Positions 45,442 through 54,398 are shown, numbered from the stretch's first letter. The stretch: 64,000 nucleotides of DNA from Solirubrobacter soli DSM 22325 (GCF_000423665.1 NZ_AUIK01000027.1:114839-178838); one strand, 5' to 3'. Notes: a model not told the origin generated them from the sequence alone. Program-made: numbers and translations.

Positions 45442-45897
45442 GTGGAGGACATGTCTGACATCACTTCACAGCAGCTCGTGGTGTTCTCGATCGGCAGCGA
45501 GGAGTACGCGCTTCCCATCGGTGCCGTCCACGAGATCATCCGTTACACCGAGCCGCGTTCCGTCACGTCCGACGTGCCGTGGATTCGCGGGGTCATCGGC
45601 CTTCGCGGCAAGATCATCCCGATCTACGACCTGGCGTCGCGCATGATGCTCCCGGTCGCCGACGCCGACTTCGGCAAGATCGTCATCGTCGAGACGGGCA
45701 CCGGCCAGGCCGGCGTCCTCGTCGGCGACGTCGAGGAGGTCCTGACCGTCACGACCGAGCAGCTCGAGGCCGTCCCGACGGCCGACACGCAGACGATCGA
45801 GTCGATCGCCAAGATCGACGACCGGCTCGTCATCCTGCTCAACCCGGAAGGGCTGTTCGCCCGCGCGGGTGACTACGACGAGCTGGCCGCGGTCTAG
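45442..45897 (+). CDS. cheW: Chemotaxis coupling protein CheW
   Basis: 151 aa from GTG 45442, supported by AGGAG 8 bp upstream; ATG 45451 is the alternative. The SH3-like fold typical of CheW shows as VVFSIGSEEYALPIGAVHEII, WIRGVIGLRGKIIPIYDL and VLVGDVEEVLTV. It links chemoreceptors to CheA. First gene of a nine-gene operon; 15 bp to cheB. Confidence 0.93.
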   Translation: MEDMSDITSQQLVVFSIGSEEYALPIGAVHEIIRYTEPRSVTSDVPWIRGVIGLRGKIIPIYDLASRMMLPVADADFGKIVIVETGTGQAGVLVGDVEEVLTVTTEQLEAVPTADTQTIESIAKIDDRLVILLNPEGLFARAGDYDELAAV

Positions 45898-45911
45898 CCC
45901 CCTCTGTTCCG

Positions 45912-46988
45912 GTGGCCGCGATCTCCTCCCAAACCGCGCAGCGAGTCGTCGTCGCCGACGACTCGCGCCTGATGCGCCGCATCCTGTCCGACGCGCTCGC
46001 GCGTCAGGGGTTCGACGTCGTCGCCACTGCGGCTGACGGCGATGAGGCGCTGGCCGCCTGCAATCAGTTCCGGCCGGACGCGATGACCCTGGACCTGCAC
46101 ATGCCCGGTCTCGACGGCATCGGCGTGCTCAAGGCACTCCGGGCCGGCAAGGCCGCGAATGTCCCGGTCGTCGTCGTCTCGGCGTTCTCCCCCGCCCACG
46201 GCGCCCGCGCCGTGGATGCCCTGGCCGAGGGCGCGATGGAGCTCGTCGCCAAGCCGGCGATGGGCGAGTCGATGGCGGAGTTCACCGCCGAGCTGTCCAA
46301 GAAGGTCGGCGACGCCGCTGTCGCCGGCAAGCTCCGCGCCCGTCGTCCGCGTGCCGTCGCCCCTCGCCGGGTCGCCACGCGGCCGCCGGTTCGCCCCACC
46401 GCCGCCGCGGCGGCGCGTCCGGGCACCAAGAAGTTCGTCGTGATCGCCTCCTCGACCGGCGGCCCCAAGGCCCTCGGCGAGCTGATCCCGAAGCTGCCGG
46501 CGCCGCTGGGCACCGGCTCGCTGATCGTCCAGCACATGCCGCCGGGCTTCACCGCGTCGCTCGCGGCGCGCCTGGACGGGATGTCGCGCCTGACGGTCAA
46601 GGAGGCCGTGGGCAACGAGGCGATGGACCCGCGTCACATGTACCTCGCGCCCGGTGGCTCGCACCTGCGCATGGGCGAGGACCGCAAGATCCGTCTCTCC
46701 GACGAGGCGCCCATGGGCGGCCTGCGTCCGCGCGCTGACCTGACGATCGCCGACGCCGCGAAGCTCTACGGCAACCAGCTGGTGCTCGTCGTGCTCACCG
46801 GCATGGGCAAGGACGGCCTCGACGGCGCCCGCGCCGTCAAGCAGGCCGGCGGCCGCATCCTGGTCGAGGCCGAGTCCACCTGCGTCGTCTACGGGATGCC
46901 CCGCGCCGTGGCCGAGGCCGGCCTGGCCGACGAGATCCTGCCCCTTCACGAACTTCCGGCCGCAATCGCCAGAGAGGCCGGAGCATGA
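45912..46988 (+). CDS. cheB: Chemotaxis response regulator protein-glutamate methylesterase CheB
   Basis: 358 aa. A receiver domain (VVADDSRLMRRIL; Asp61 in LDLHMPGLDG) is joined by an Arg/Pro/Ala linker (~135-175) to the CheB esterase, with Ser in IASSTGGPKAL, His in VQHMPPGFT and Asp in LTGMGKDG as the catalytic triad. It demethylates receptor glutamates during adaptation. GTG start. Confidence 0.95.
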   Translation: MAAISSQTAQRVVVADDSRLMRRILSDALARQGFDVVATAADGDEALAACNQFRPDAMTLDLHMPGLDGIGVLKALRAGKAANVPVVVVSAFSPAHGARAVDALAEGAMELVAKPAMGESMAEFTAELSKKVGDAAVAGKLRARRPRAVAPRRVATRPPVRPTAAAAARPGTKKFVVIASSTGGPKALGELIPKLPAPLGTGSLIVQHMPPGFTASLAARLDGMSRLTVKEAVGNEAMDPRHMYLAPGGSHLRMGEDRKIRLSDEAPMGGLRPRADLTIADAAKLYGNQLVLVVLTGMGKDGLDGARAVKQAGGRILVEAESTCVVYGMPRAVAEAGLADEILPLHELPAAIAREAGA

Positions 46989-47055
46989 GCCTGACCCACG
47001 GTCACCGCGGGACCAACCGCAGGTTTCAGGCGTCCCATGGCGCCGAGGAGATGCG

Positions 47056-48072
47056 ATGAGCCTTCCGCCCCGCCAGCCGTTGACCCCGCGACCCGGCCAG
47101 ACGGCCCTCGAGCGGCTCGCCGCGGCCCGCGCCGCCCGCGAGTCGGCGACCACGCCGCGCACCGCGCGCGACGTCCCGCCCGTGCGCGCGGCCCGTGAGG
47201 CCGCCGCGTCGCGTCTGACGCCGGCCTCGGAGCGCCCCGCGCGCCCGGCCGTCCCGCCGCGCTCGTCCGGCCCCAGCTTCACCGCCACGGTCTCCACCGA
47301 TGACTTCATCGCGCTCTGCGAGCTCGTCCGCCAGCTGTGCGGCGTCGACCTCGGCCAGTACAAGCGCAACCAGATGGAGCGTCGCGTGCGCACGTGGACC
47401 GAGCGCCGCGGCACGCCGGACCTGACCGAGTACGGCAAGCTGCTCAAGTCCGACTCGGCCGAGCTCGACGCGTTCCTGGACCGCGTGACGATCAACGTCT
47501 CGCACCTGTGGCGGCACGAGGACCAGTTCGAGGTCCTGCGCACGAAGATCCTCCCGGAGCTGACCGCGACCAAGAACCGCCTGAAGATCTGGAGCGCCGG
47601 GTCCTCCTACGGCGCCGAGGCGTACACGATCGCGGCGGTCTGCCGCGAGACGATCCCCAACGTCGGCGTCGAGATCAACGGCACCGACCTCGACAAGCGC
47701 ATGGTCGCGCGTGCGCGCACCGGCGTCTTCACCCCCGAGGACGCCCGCACCTCCCCCAAGCAGATGCTCCAGCGCCACTTCGACCCGCAGCCGGATGGTG
47801 GCTGGGTTGCAAAGCCCGAGCTGAAGCGCATGGTCAAGTTCGAGAACGGGGACCTTCTCCGTATGCCGGTCCCGAGCGAGCGGTATGACGTCGTTTTCTG
47901 CCGCAACACCGTGATCTACTTCACCGAGGAAGTTCGGGACGCGCTGCACGCGCGGCTGGTGTCCTCGCTCGCCCCGGGCGGGTATCTGGTGGTCGGAACG
48001 TCTGAGCGTGTCGCCGACCCACGTGGAATGGGGCTAACCTCGCCCTTCCACTTCATCTATCGGAAGGGCTGA
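47056..48072 (+). CDS. cheR: Chemotaxis protein methyltransferase CheR
   Basis: 338 aa. The first ~75 residues are a disordered Ala/Pro/Arg extension. Then the CheR N domain (FIALCELVRQLCGVDLGQYKRNQMERR) and the methyltransferase domain (LKIWSAGSSYGAEAYTIA; NGTDLDKRMVARARTGVF; YDVVFCRNTVIYFTEEVR). The usual NVTxFFR is NVSHLWR, and the SAM loop has Ser-Tyr instead of the common Cys/Ser-Thr. The stop overlaps the cheA ATG (TGATG). Confidence 0.93.
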   Translation: MSLPPRQPLTPRPGQTALERLAAARAARESATTPRTARDVPPVRAAREAAASRLTPASERPARPAVPPRSSGPSFTATVSTDDFIALCELVRQLCGVDLGQYKRNQMERRVRTWTERRGTPDLTEYGKLLKSDSAELDAFLDRVTINVSHLWRHEDQFEVLRTKILPELTATKNRLKIWSAGSSYGAEAYTIAAVCRETIPNVGVEINGTDLDKRMVARARTGVFTPEDARTSPKQMLQRHFDPQPDGGWVAKPELKRMVKFENGDLLRMPVPSERYDVVFCRNTVIYFTEEVRDALHARLVSSLAPGGYLVVGTSERVADPRGMGLTSPFHFIYRKG

Positions 48073-50126
48073 TGGACGAGTACCTCCCAATGTTCCTGGC
48101 CGAGGGGCGCGAGCACCTGCAGGAGCTCAATCTCGCCGTGGTCAGGATCGAGGAGAAGCCCGACGACCAGGAGACGGTCGACGAGATCTTCCGGATCGCG
48201 CACTCCATGAAGGGGATGAGCGCGACGATGGGCTTCGCCGGCATGGCGGCGCTCACGCACGAGATGGAGGATGTCTTCGAGCTCCTGCGTCAGCGCACCG
48301 GTGGGCTCGAGCGCGCCGCCGTCGACGTCCTCTTCGACAGCCTCGACGCGCTCTCCGCGGCCGTCGAGGCGATCGACGCCACCGGCAAGGAGGAGATCAA
48401 CGCCGAGCCGCTGATCCAGCGGCTCCAGTCGCTCGTGCGCGAGCGCACGCCCCAGCAGGAGGCCGAGCGCGTCGGCGCCGCGCCGCCGCCGGACAACCTG
48501 TCCGAGCTGGCCGACGGGCGCCGCGTGGTGCAGGTCACGGCGATCCTCAATGACGACGTCTCGATGCCGTCCGTGCGCTGCTACATGGTGCTGTCGGCGA
48601 TCGCCGAGCTCGGCGAGACGCTCGCGTGCCGCCCGAAACCCGATGAGGTCGACACGTTCGACGGTCGCGAGATCGACGCGTGGGTGGTCTCCGAGCACAC
48701 CGACTCCGAGCTGGCGAACGCCGCGAGCTCCGTCCCCGAGGTCGCCGACGTGGTCGTCTTCGAGGCAATCAACGACGCGGCGGTCGACGAGGGCGAGCCG
48801 GACGAGATCGCCGACGCCGTCGCCCCCACCCCCGAGCCTGAGCTCAACGGCGCTCCGCCCGCCGAAGCGCCCGCCAACCCCGCCGCCGCGGCGACCGCCG
48901 CTGCCGCTGCCGCCGCGCAGCAGCAGCAACAACAGCAGCAGCCCGCCGCGAGCAAGGCCCACGCCAAGGGCGGCTCCTCGACCGTTCGCGTCGACGCCGA
49001 GCGGCTCGATCAGCTGATGCACTACATGGGCGAGCTCGTCCTGCACCGCACGCAGGTCGAGGCACTGGCCGCCGGTGCCGACGTCCCCGGCCTCTCGCAG
49101 GCCATGCAGAACCTCACGCGCTCGTCGCACGCGCTGCAGTCGATGGTCATGCAGGTCCGGATGATCCCGGTGGAGGCCGTGTTCCTGCGCTTCCCGCGGC
49201 TCGTGCGCGACCTGTCGACCAAGCTCGGCAAGCAGGTCGAGCTCGCGCTGGTCGGCAAGGACACCGAGCTCGACCGCACCGTGGTCGACTCGCTCGGCGA
49301 CCCGCTCGTCCACCTGGTCCGCAACTCGCTCGACCACGGCCTCGAGGGGCCGGAGGAGCGCGTGGCGGCGGGCAAGTCCCCGACCGGCACGCTGACCATC
49401 TCGGCCGAGCACGCCGGCGGCAACGTCGTCATCACCGTGGCCGACGACGGCCGCGGCATCAACCCGGCCAAGGTCGCCGAGAAGGCCGCCGAGCGCGGGC
49501 TGATCGATCCCTCGCAGGTCGAGTCGATGGACATGCGCGGCGCGATCGAGCTGCTCTTCTCCGCCGGCTTCTCGACCGCCGAGTTCACTTCGGACATCTC
49601 CGGCCGCGGCGTCGGGATGGACGCCGTGCGCGCGGCGATCCGCGGGCTCGGCGGCGAGGCGATCATGACGTCCGAGCTCGGCGTCGGCACGCAGGCGCAG
49701 ATCCGTCTGCCGCTGACGCTGGCGATCATGGCCGCGCTGGTCGTCGAGGCCGACAACCGCCCGTTCGCCATCCCGCTCGATCGCATCGAGCGCACCGTGC
49801 GCGTCGCCGATCAGACCGTCCGCTCGGTCGCCGGTCGCCGCATGCTCGTCCTCACCGACGGCGTGCTGCCGATCATCGACGCGTCCGAGCGCTATGGCGG
49901 CTACCCGTCGCCCGACGCCGAATACGCCGTGGTCGTGCGCGGCGGCTCCGAGCGCTTCGCGTTCACGGTGGCGCGCCTGATCGGCCAGCACGAGCTCGTC
50001 ACCCGCCCGCTGCCCCCCGAGGTCGCCGATGGCGCCGCCCTGTCCGGCGGCGCGGTGATGTCGGACGGGCAGATCGCCCTTATCGTCGACTGCGACGCGG
50101 TCGTCGACGTTCCCGTCTCCGCCTGA
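48072..50126 (+). CDS. cheA: Chemotaxis histidine kinase CheA
   Basis: 684 aa. P1 Hpt domain with phospho-His44 (IAHSMKGMSATMGF), a P2-like domain (~150-230), and a Pro/Ala linker with an eight-glutamine run (~280-287). P3 dimerisation, the P4 kinase with N box HLVRNSLDHGLEGP, G boxes VADDGRGINP and SGRGVGMDAVR, and a P5 CheW-like domain follow. It phosphorylates CheY and CheB. The glutamine run is encoded by mixed CAG/CAA codons after CGCCGCG-rich sequence. Confidence 0.96.
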   Translation: MDEYLPMFLAEGREHLQELNLAVVRIEEKPDDQETVDEIFRIAHSMKGMSATMGFAGMAALTHEMEDVFELLRQRTGGLERAAVDVLFDSLDALSAAVEAIDATGKEEINAEPLIQRLQSLVRERTPQQEAERVGAAPPPDNLSELADGRRVVQVTAILNDDVSMPSVRCYMVLSAIAELGETLACRPKPDEVDTFDGREIDAWVVSEHTDSELANAASSVPEVADVVVFEAINDAAVDEGEPDEIADAVAPTPEPELNGAPPAEAPANPAAAATAAAAAAAQQQQQQQQPAASKAHAKGGSSTVRVDAERLDQLMHYMGELVLHRTQVEALAAGADVPGLSQAMQNLTRSSHALQSMVMQVRMIPVEAVFLRFPRLVRDLSTKLGKQVELALVGKDTELDRTVVDSLGDPLVHLVRNSLDHGLEGPEERVAAGKSPTGTLTISAEHAGGNVVITVADDGRGINPAKVAEKAAERGLIDPSQVESMDMRGAIELLFSAGFSTAEFTSDISGRGVGMDAVRAAIRGLGGEAIMTSELGVGTQAQIRLPLTLAIMAALVVEADNRPFAIPLDRIERTVRVADQTVRSVAGRRMLVLTDGVLPIIDASERYGGYPSPDAEYAVVVRGGSERFAFTVARLIGQHELVTRPLPPEVADGAALSGGAVMSDGQIALIVDCDAVVDVPVSA

Positions 50127-50143
50127 GCGCGAAAGGACCTCCG

Positions 50144-50728
50144 TTGACCCAGTACACCGATATGCAGCTCGACGCGCTGCGCGAGCTGGCCAACATCGGT
50201 TCCGGAACGGCTTCGACGGCGCTGTCGGGCATGCTCGGCCGCAGCGTCGACATCTCCGTCCCCAACGCCAAGGTGCTGCCGATGGCCGACGCCGTCGGCG
50301 CGATCGGCGACGCCGAGGCCGAGGCCACCGGGATCGCCCTGGGCGTGACGGGCGACATGCCCGCCACCGTCCTGCTGCTCTTCTCCCCCAACGACGCGTC
50401 CCAGATGTGCGGCTTCCTGGGCGTCGAGGCGGGCACCGAGATCGGCGAGTCCGCGCTGATGGAGATCGGCAACATCGTCGGCGCCTCGTACCTGAACGCG
50501 CTCGGCCAGATGACCGGCATGGAGCTCGAGCCGACGCCGCCCGCCGCGGCCACCGACATGCTCGCCGCGATCGTCGAGACCGTGCTGGCGCAGCGCGCCG
50601 GTGCCGGTGACGTCGCCCTGCTGCTCGACACCGACCTGGTCGTCGAGGACTCCGACGCGTCCGTGTCGTTCCTGCTCGTCCCCGACGCCAACGGGGTCGA
50701 TCAGATGCTTGCTCGGTTGGGCGTGTAA
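50144..50728 (+). CDS. cheC: CheY-P phosphatase CheC
   Basis: 194 aa from TTG 50144 with AAAGGA upstream. Both active-site helices with the ExxN pattern are present: ALRELANIGSGTA and ALMEIGNIVGASY, so it should be a two-site phosphatase. CheC dephosphorylates CheY-P and is stimulated by CheD, encoded 4 bp downstream. Confidence 0.92.
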   Translation: MTQYTDMQLDALRELANIGSGTASTALSGMLGRSVDISVPNAKVLPMADAVGAIGDAEAEATGIALGVTGDMPATVLLLFSPNDASQMCGFLGVEAGTEIGESALMEIGNIVGASYLNALGQMTGMELEPTPPAAATDMLAAIVETVLAQRAGAGDVALLLDTDLVVEDSDASVSFLLVPDANGVDQMLARLGV

Positions 50729-50731
50729 GCG

Positions 50732-51226
50732 GTGACGGAGACGATGGTCAGGATGGGTGAGCTCGCCGCCTCGGCCGTCGCCGGTGATGTCCTCGTGTCC
50801 CTCGGGCTGGGGTCGTGCATCGGCCTCGCGCTCGTGGACCGCCGGCTCGGCGTCGCCGGGCTGGCTCACGTCGTGCTGCCCTCCAGCGGCGGGCACGCCG
50901 TTCCCGGGTCCTTCAAATTCGCCGACAAGGCCGTTCCCGAGCTCATCGAACGGGTCGTCGCCGAGGGGGCTCGCAAGCAGATGCTTGACGCGGTCCTGGT
51001 CGGAGGCGCCAGTATGTTCACTGTGTCCTCCGCTTCCCTCGAGGTCGGCCAGCGCAACGAGGCCGCCGTTCGCGACCAACTCTCCGCTGCCGGGATCCCG
51101 ATCGTCGCCACCGAGACCGGTGGCGATCGCGGCCGCACGATCCGTGTCTTCGTCGGCAGCCGCAAGGTGACCGTGCGTGAGGCCGGTGGTGCCGACCGCG
51201 TGCTGGTGCGGGAGGCGCTCGCGTGA
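50732..51226 (+). CDS. cheD: Chemoreceptor glutamine deamidase CheD
   Basis: 164 aa, GTG start. Catalytic Cys in SLGLGSCIGLALVD, His in LAHVVLP and Thr in GGDRGRTIRV give the CheD triad. It deamidates receptor glutamines and pairs with CheC. It overlaps fliM by 4 nt. Confidence 0.93.
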   Translation: MTETMVRMGELAASAVAGDVLVSLGLGSCIGLALVDRRLGVAGLAHVVLPSSGGHAVPGSFKFADKAVPELIERVVAEGARKQMLDAVLVGGASMFTVSSASLEVGQRNEAAVRDQLSAAGIPIVATETGGDRGRTIRVFVGSRKVTVREAGGADRVLVREALA

Positions 51227-52200
51227 GCGGCCCCGTCCTCAGCCCCGACGCCATCGCGGCCCTCGTGGACGCGGCCCGTGAGGGCCGTCTGCCCGAGGAG
51301 AAGCCCGCGCCGCAGCGGCGTCGCCGCATGCGCGCGGTCGACTTCACGCGCCCGACCAAGTTCACCGCCGAGCAGACGCGGCGCCTGCACCGCACGCTGG
51401 ACGCGTTCTGCCGCACGGCCTCGACGCGCTTGTCGGCCGAGTTGCGCGTCCCGCTGGAGATGGAGGTCCTGACCTCCACGCAGCTGACCTGGGCGAACGC
51501 GCACGGCGCGGTGCCGTCGAACTCGACGGCGGCGATCTTCAATGTGGAGCCGATCGGCACGCGGATGCTGCTCTCCACCGAGAGCACGCTGCTGCTGGGC
51601 GCGATCGAGCTGCTCCTCGGCGGGTCGATCGACGGCGGCGTCAAGGACCGCCGCATGACCGACATCGACCAGGCGCTCGGGCGGCACTTCTTCGAGCGCC
51701 TGCTCGCCCAGCTGACGCTGATCTGGACCGACGTCGCCGGCCTGGACCTGTCGCTGGAGACGGTCGATCAGCACATGGAGACCGCGCAGATGGTGTCCGT
51801 GTCCGAACCGACGCTGTCGTTCATGCTCGAGGCGCGTTTGAGCGGGATCTCCGCCACCCTGGCGCTCCTGATCCCGTGGTCGGCGATCGCGCCGGTCGCG
51901 GACCAGTTCGCCGCCCGCGAGGAGGCTCGCGGCGGCACGCGCAGCGAGGAGGACGAGTCCTCCGTCCGGCGCGCGGTCGGCAACGTCGAGATGAACGTGC
52001 GCGCCGAGGTCGCCGCGATCCAGTTGCCGATCGAGGAGGTGCTGGCGCTCAAGCCCGGCGACCTCCTGCGCCTCAACGCGCCCGCCACCGGCGGCATCAC
52101 GCTCTACGCCGACAAGATCCCGGTCCACACGGGCCGCCCCGGTCGCTCCGGCAGCCGCCGCGCGGTGCAGGTCACCAGCCACGTGGGTGGGCCGCAATGA
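51223..52200 (+). CDS. fliM: Flagellar motor switch protein FliM
   Basis: 325 aa. The N-terminal CheY-binding helix is present as VLSPDAIAALVDAAREG (compare LSQEEIDALL). The CheC-like middle domain and the C-terminal SpoA domain (IQLPIEEVLALKPGDLLRLN) follow. It is the rotor component that receives CheY-P. The position next to cheC/cheD, rather than in a flagellar structural operon, is notable; no rod, hook or export genes are in this window. Confidence 0.93.
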   Translation: MSGPVLSPDAIAALVDAAREGRLPEEKPAPQRRRRMRAVDFTRPTKFTAEQTRRLHRTLDAFCRTASTRLSAELRVPLEMEVLTSTQLTWANAHGAVPSNSTAAIFNVEPIGTRMLLSTESTLLLGAIELLLGGSIDGGVKDRRMTDIDQALGRHFFERLLAQLTLIWTDVAGLDLSLETVDQHMETAQMVSVSEPTLSFMLEARLSGISATLALLIPWSAIAPVADQFAAREEARGGTRSEEDESSVRRAVGNVEMNVRAEVAAIQLPIEEVLALKPGDLLRLNAPATGGITLYADKIPVHTGRPGRSGSRRAVQVTSHVGGPQ

Positions 52201-53105
52201 GTGCGCCTGAGGCACTGAACCGGCTCGGGGAGTCGTCGGCCGAGGCCTGCCAGGGCGTGCTCGAGATGTTCGCCCCGGGCAAGATCTCGATCGGCGAGGT
52301 CACGGCCGTCGAGGACTCGGCGTCCGCGTTCAACGGCGTGCCCGTCCCCGCGGTGGCGATGTCGGTCTCCTACGTCGACGGCGTCACCGGCGGCAACGTC
52401 TTCCTGATCACGCTCGACGGCGCGAAGCTCCTCGCCGCCTCGATGATGGGGATGGAAGAGCCCGAGGACCCGGAGGCCACCGAGCTCTCCGAGCTCGAGC
52501 TGTCCGCCGTGTCCGAGGCGATGAACCAGATGATGGCGCAGGCCGCGGCCGCGACGTCGCTGGTGCTCGGGACCGAGGTCGAGATCGGCACGCCCGAGAC
52601 CAAGACCTTCACGGGCGCCGACGCGATCGGCGCCTCCTACCCCAAGACCCCGCACGCCGTCCGCGTCGCGATGTCGATCTGCGGCGAGCCCGCGCGGCTC
52701 GTCCAGCTCGTCCCGAACGCCTTCGTCGTGCGCATGTCGAGCGCCCTGGACGAGATCGGCTCCGACGTCGGCGCGGTCCCGGATTCGGGTCCGTCGCGGC
52801 CCGCGGGATCGACCGCAGCCCAACCGTCGCTCGCCGGCATCCCGGTGCGCGTGTGGGCCGAGCTGGGCCGCGCACGCATGCCCTCCGCGCAGATCGTCGG
52901 GTTGCCGACGGGCGCGGTCGTCGAGTTGGACAAGCAGGCCGATGACGCGATCGATCTCTACGTCAACGGCACGCACTTCGCCACGGGCCGCCTGGTCGTC
53001 GTGGATGGAACCGACTGGGCCGTGCGCATCGAGCACGTGCTCGATGTAAGTGAAATCAACTCCGAATCCGGAATGGAGGTGGCCCGGTGGCCAGAATCCT
53101 GGTAG
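52197..53105 (+). CDS. fliN: Flagellar motor switch protein FliN/FliY family
   Basis: 302 aa from ATG 52197, overlapping the fliM stop. A CheC/FliY-like N-terminal domain (ELSELELSAVSEAMNQMMAQAAA) precedes a C-terminal SpoA/FliN domain (GIPVRVWAELGRARMPSAQIVGLPTGAVVELDKQADD; YVNGTHFATGRLVVVDGTDWAVRIE). The length and fusion fit FliY more than the ~130-aa FliN, but the N-terminal phosphatase motifs are incomplete. It overlaps cheY by 19 nt. Confidence 0.9.
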   Translation: MSAPEALNRLGESSAEACQGVLEMFAPGKISIGEVTAVEDSASAFNGVPVPAVAMSVSYVDGVTGGNVFLITLDGAKLLAASMMGMEEPEDPEATELSELELSAVSEAMNQMMAQAAAATSLVLGTEVEIGTPETKTFTGADAIGASYPKTPHAVRVAMSICGEPARLVQLVPNAFVVRMSSALDEIGSDVGAVPDSGPSRPAGSTAAQPSLAGIPVRVWAELGRARMPSAQIVGLPTGAVVELDKQADDAIDLYVNGTHFATGRLVVVDGTDWAVRIEHVLDVSEINSESGMEVARWPESW

Positions 53106-53446
53106 TCGACGATGCCGCGTTCATGCGGAAGATGGTCAGCGACGCGCTGACCAAGGGCGGCCACGAGGTCGTCGGTGAGGCCGGCAACGGCAACGAGGCC
53201 GTGGCCCGGTTCCAGGAGCTCAAGCCCGAGCTCACCACCCTCGACATCACGATGCCCGAGAAGGACGGCCTCGCCGCCCTCAAGGAGATCATCGAGCTCG
53301 ACCCGGGCGCGCGCGTGATCATGTGCTCCGCCCTGGGCCAGGAGTCCAAGGTGCTCGAGTCGATCAAGCTCGGCGCCCGCGACTTCGTCGTCAAGCCCTT
53401 CCAGGCCGAGCGCGTCCAAGAGGCCGTCGCCAAGGCCCTCGCGTAG
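53087..53446 (+). CDS. cheY: Chemotaxis response regulator CheY
   Basis: 119 aa from GTG 53087, starting inside the fliN/Y 3' end. VVDDAAFMRKMV, phospho-acceptor Asp53 in LDITMPEKDG, the switch Ser in MCSALGQE and Lys in VVKPF. When phosphorylated by CheA it binds FliM. Last gene of the operon, followed by a strong hairpin. Confidence 0.95.
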   Translation: MARILVVDDAAFMRKMVSDALTKGGHEVVGEAGNGNEAVARFQELKPELTTLDITMPEKDGLAALKEIIELDPGARVIMCSALGQESKVLESIKLGARDFVVKPFQAERVQEAVAKALA

Positions 53447-53466
53447 TTCCTCGCTGCTTCGCCTCA

Positions 53467-53490
53467 ACGGGCGGCCTCCGGGCCGCCCGT
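53467..53490 (+). terminator. Terminator of the chemotaxis operon
   Basis: ACGGGCGGCC (53467-53476), TCCG loop, GGCCGCCCGT (53481-53490): a perfect 10-bp stem, followed by TCGCGTTT, 20 bp after the cheY stop. Confidence 0.8.
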
Positions 53491-53515
53491 TCGCGTTTAA
53501 CGAGGGTCAGGACGT

Positions 53516-53567
53516 GGGGGTGGCGAACTTTTCGCCCCTGTGGAGGGGCGAAACGTACGCCACCCCC
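53516..53567. repeat. Long near-perfect intergenic palindrome
   Basis: An outer stem GGGGGTGGCG/CGCCACCCCC (53516-53525 with 53558-53567) and an inner stem TTTCGCCCCT/AGGGGCGAAA (53530-53539 with 53544-53553) are separated by a 4-nt symmetric internal loop and closed by GTGG. The whole 52-nt element folds on itself. It is not needed as a terminator, since one precedes it. Confidence 0.8.
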
Positions 53568-53654
53568 GCGAGGATCAAGCCCGCACGCAACTGCGATCGT
53601 CGAAAGGCCGCGCTTCGCCGGCGACGGGCGACGGTGCGGGGAGCTGGCCCGGAC

Positions 53655-53823
53655 ATGGACTTCGACCCGCGCGAGGTGATCTCCCGTGTGCGATGTCCGG
53701 TTCTGGCCTTCTGGTCCGCAGTGGATGCGTGGGTCCCGATCGACCGGAGCATCGCTCGCTGGCGACCGCCGGACCACTGTCGGTCATTCGGCTGCCCGAT
53801 GCAACCGCCGGACGGCGACTTCG
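53655..53823 (+). pseudogene. Remnant of an alpha/beta hydrolase C terminus (frameshifted)
   Basis: Residues from ATG 53655 read MDFDPREVISRVRCPVL, then AFWSAVDAWVPIDRSIARWR, the segment before the catalytic acid in alpha/beta hydrolases. The frame then loses sense; a second frame from 53771 gives GPLSVIRLPDATAGRRL, the segment expected next, where the catalytic His would follow. No upstream half with a nucleophile is present. It is likely a decayed fragment. Confidence 0.5.
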
Positions 53824-53825
53824 CT

Positions 53826-54398
53826 TCAGTGTGGCGGTCGCAGGCCGTCCATCAGGATGTTCAGCAGGCGGCTGGCTCTGGCTTGGTGCTCCGGTGGCGG
53901 CGCGACGGTGAAGATGCCGAGGAGGCTGGCGGCGATGTCGTCGGCGGTGACGTCTTGGCGAAGGTCGCCCGCGGCGCGGCCGGCGTCGAGGATGTCGGTG
54001 ATGGCGGTGAGCAGTTCGGTCCTGGTCTGGCTGTGGGCGATCTCGCCGGACTTGATCATCGTGAGCAGCGTGTCGAGCATGCCGTTCTTGGTTGCGATCC
54101 AGTCTCCGAACAGGTCCATCCAGCTCCGCAGCGCGGCGGCCGGCGGTAGCCGGGCGAGCAGCTCGCCGGCGCCGCCGACGAGCCGCGCGACCTGATCCTG
54201 GTAAACGGCCTCGACCAGCGCCTCGCGGGTTGGGAAATGCCGGTACAGCGTGGCGATGCCGACCTCGGCCTCGGCGGCGATGGCGCGCATCGACGGCGTG
54301 CCGTCGGCCGCCACGATCACGCGAGTCGCCACCGCGAGCAGCTGTTCACGGTTGCGGGTCGCGTCGGACCGCGGCGCGCGGGTTCGCTCATCAGCCAA
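53826..54398 (-). CDS. TetR-family transcriptional regulator
   Basis: 190 aa from TTG 54398. The N-terminal helix-turn-helix is TPSMRAIAAEAEVGIATLYRHFPTREALVEAVY, typical of TetR. The C-terminal ligand-binding domain is of the SACE_7040-like actinobacterial type (GMLDTLLTMIKSGEIAHSQTRTELLTAI). It is divergent from an oxidoreductase by 45 bp and probably represses it. Confidence 0.92.
   Translation of the reverse strand: MADERTRAPRSDATRNREQLLAVATRVIVAADGTPSMRAIAAEAEVGIATLYRHFPTREALVEAVYQDQVARLVGGAGELLARLPPAAALRSWMDLFGDWIATKNGMLDTLLTMIKSGEIAHSQTRTELLTAITDILDAGRAAGDLRQDVTADDIAASLLGIFTVAPPPEHQARASRLLNILMDGLRPPH

Larger units (their letters stand above)
53447..53825. other. Intergenic region between cheY and tetR
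   Basis: 379 bp. It holds the operon terminator (53467-53490), the 52-nt palindrome (53516-53567) and the hydrolase remnant (53655-53823). No intact gene is seen. Confidence 0.6.
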
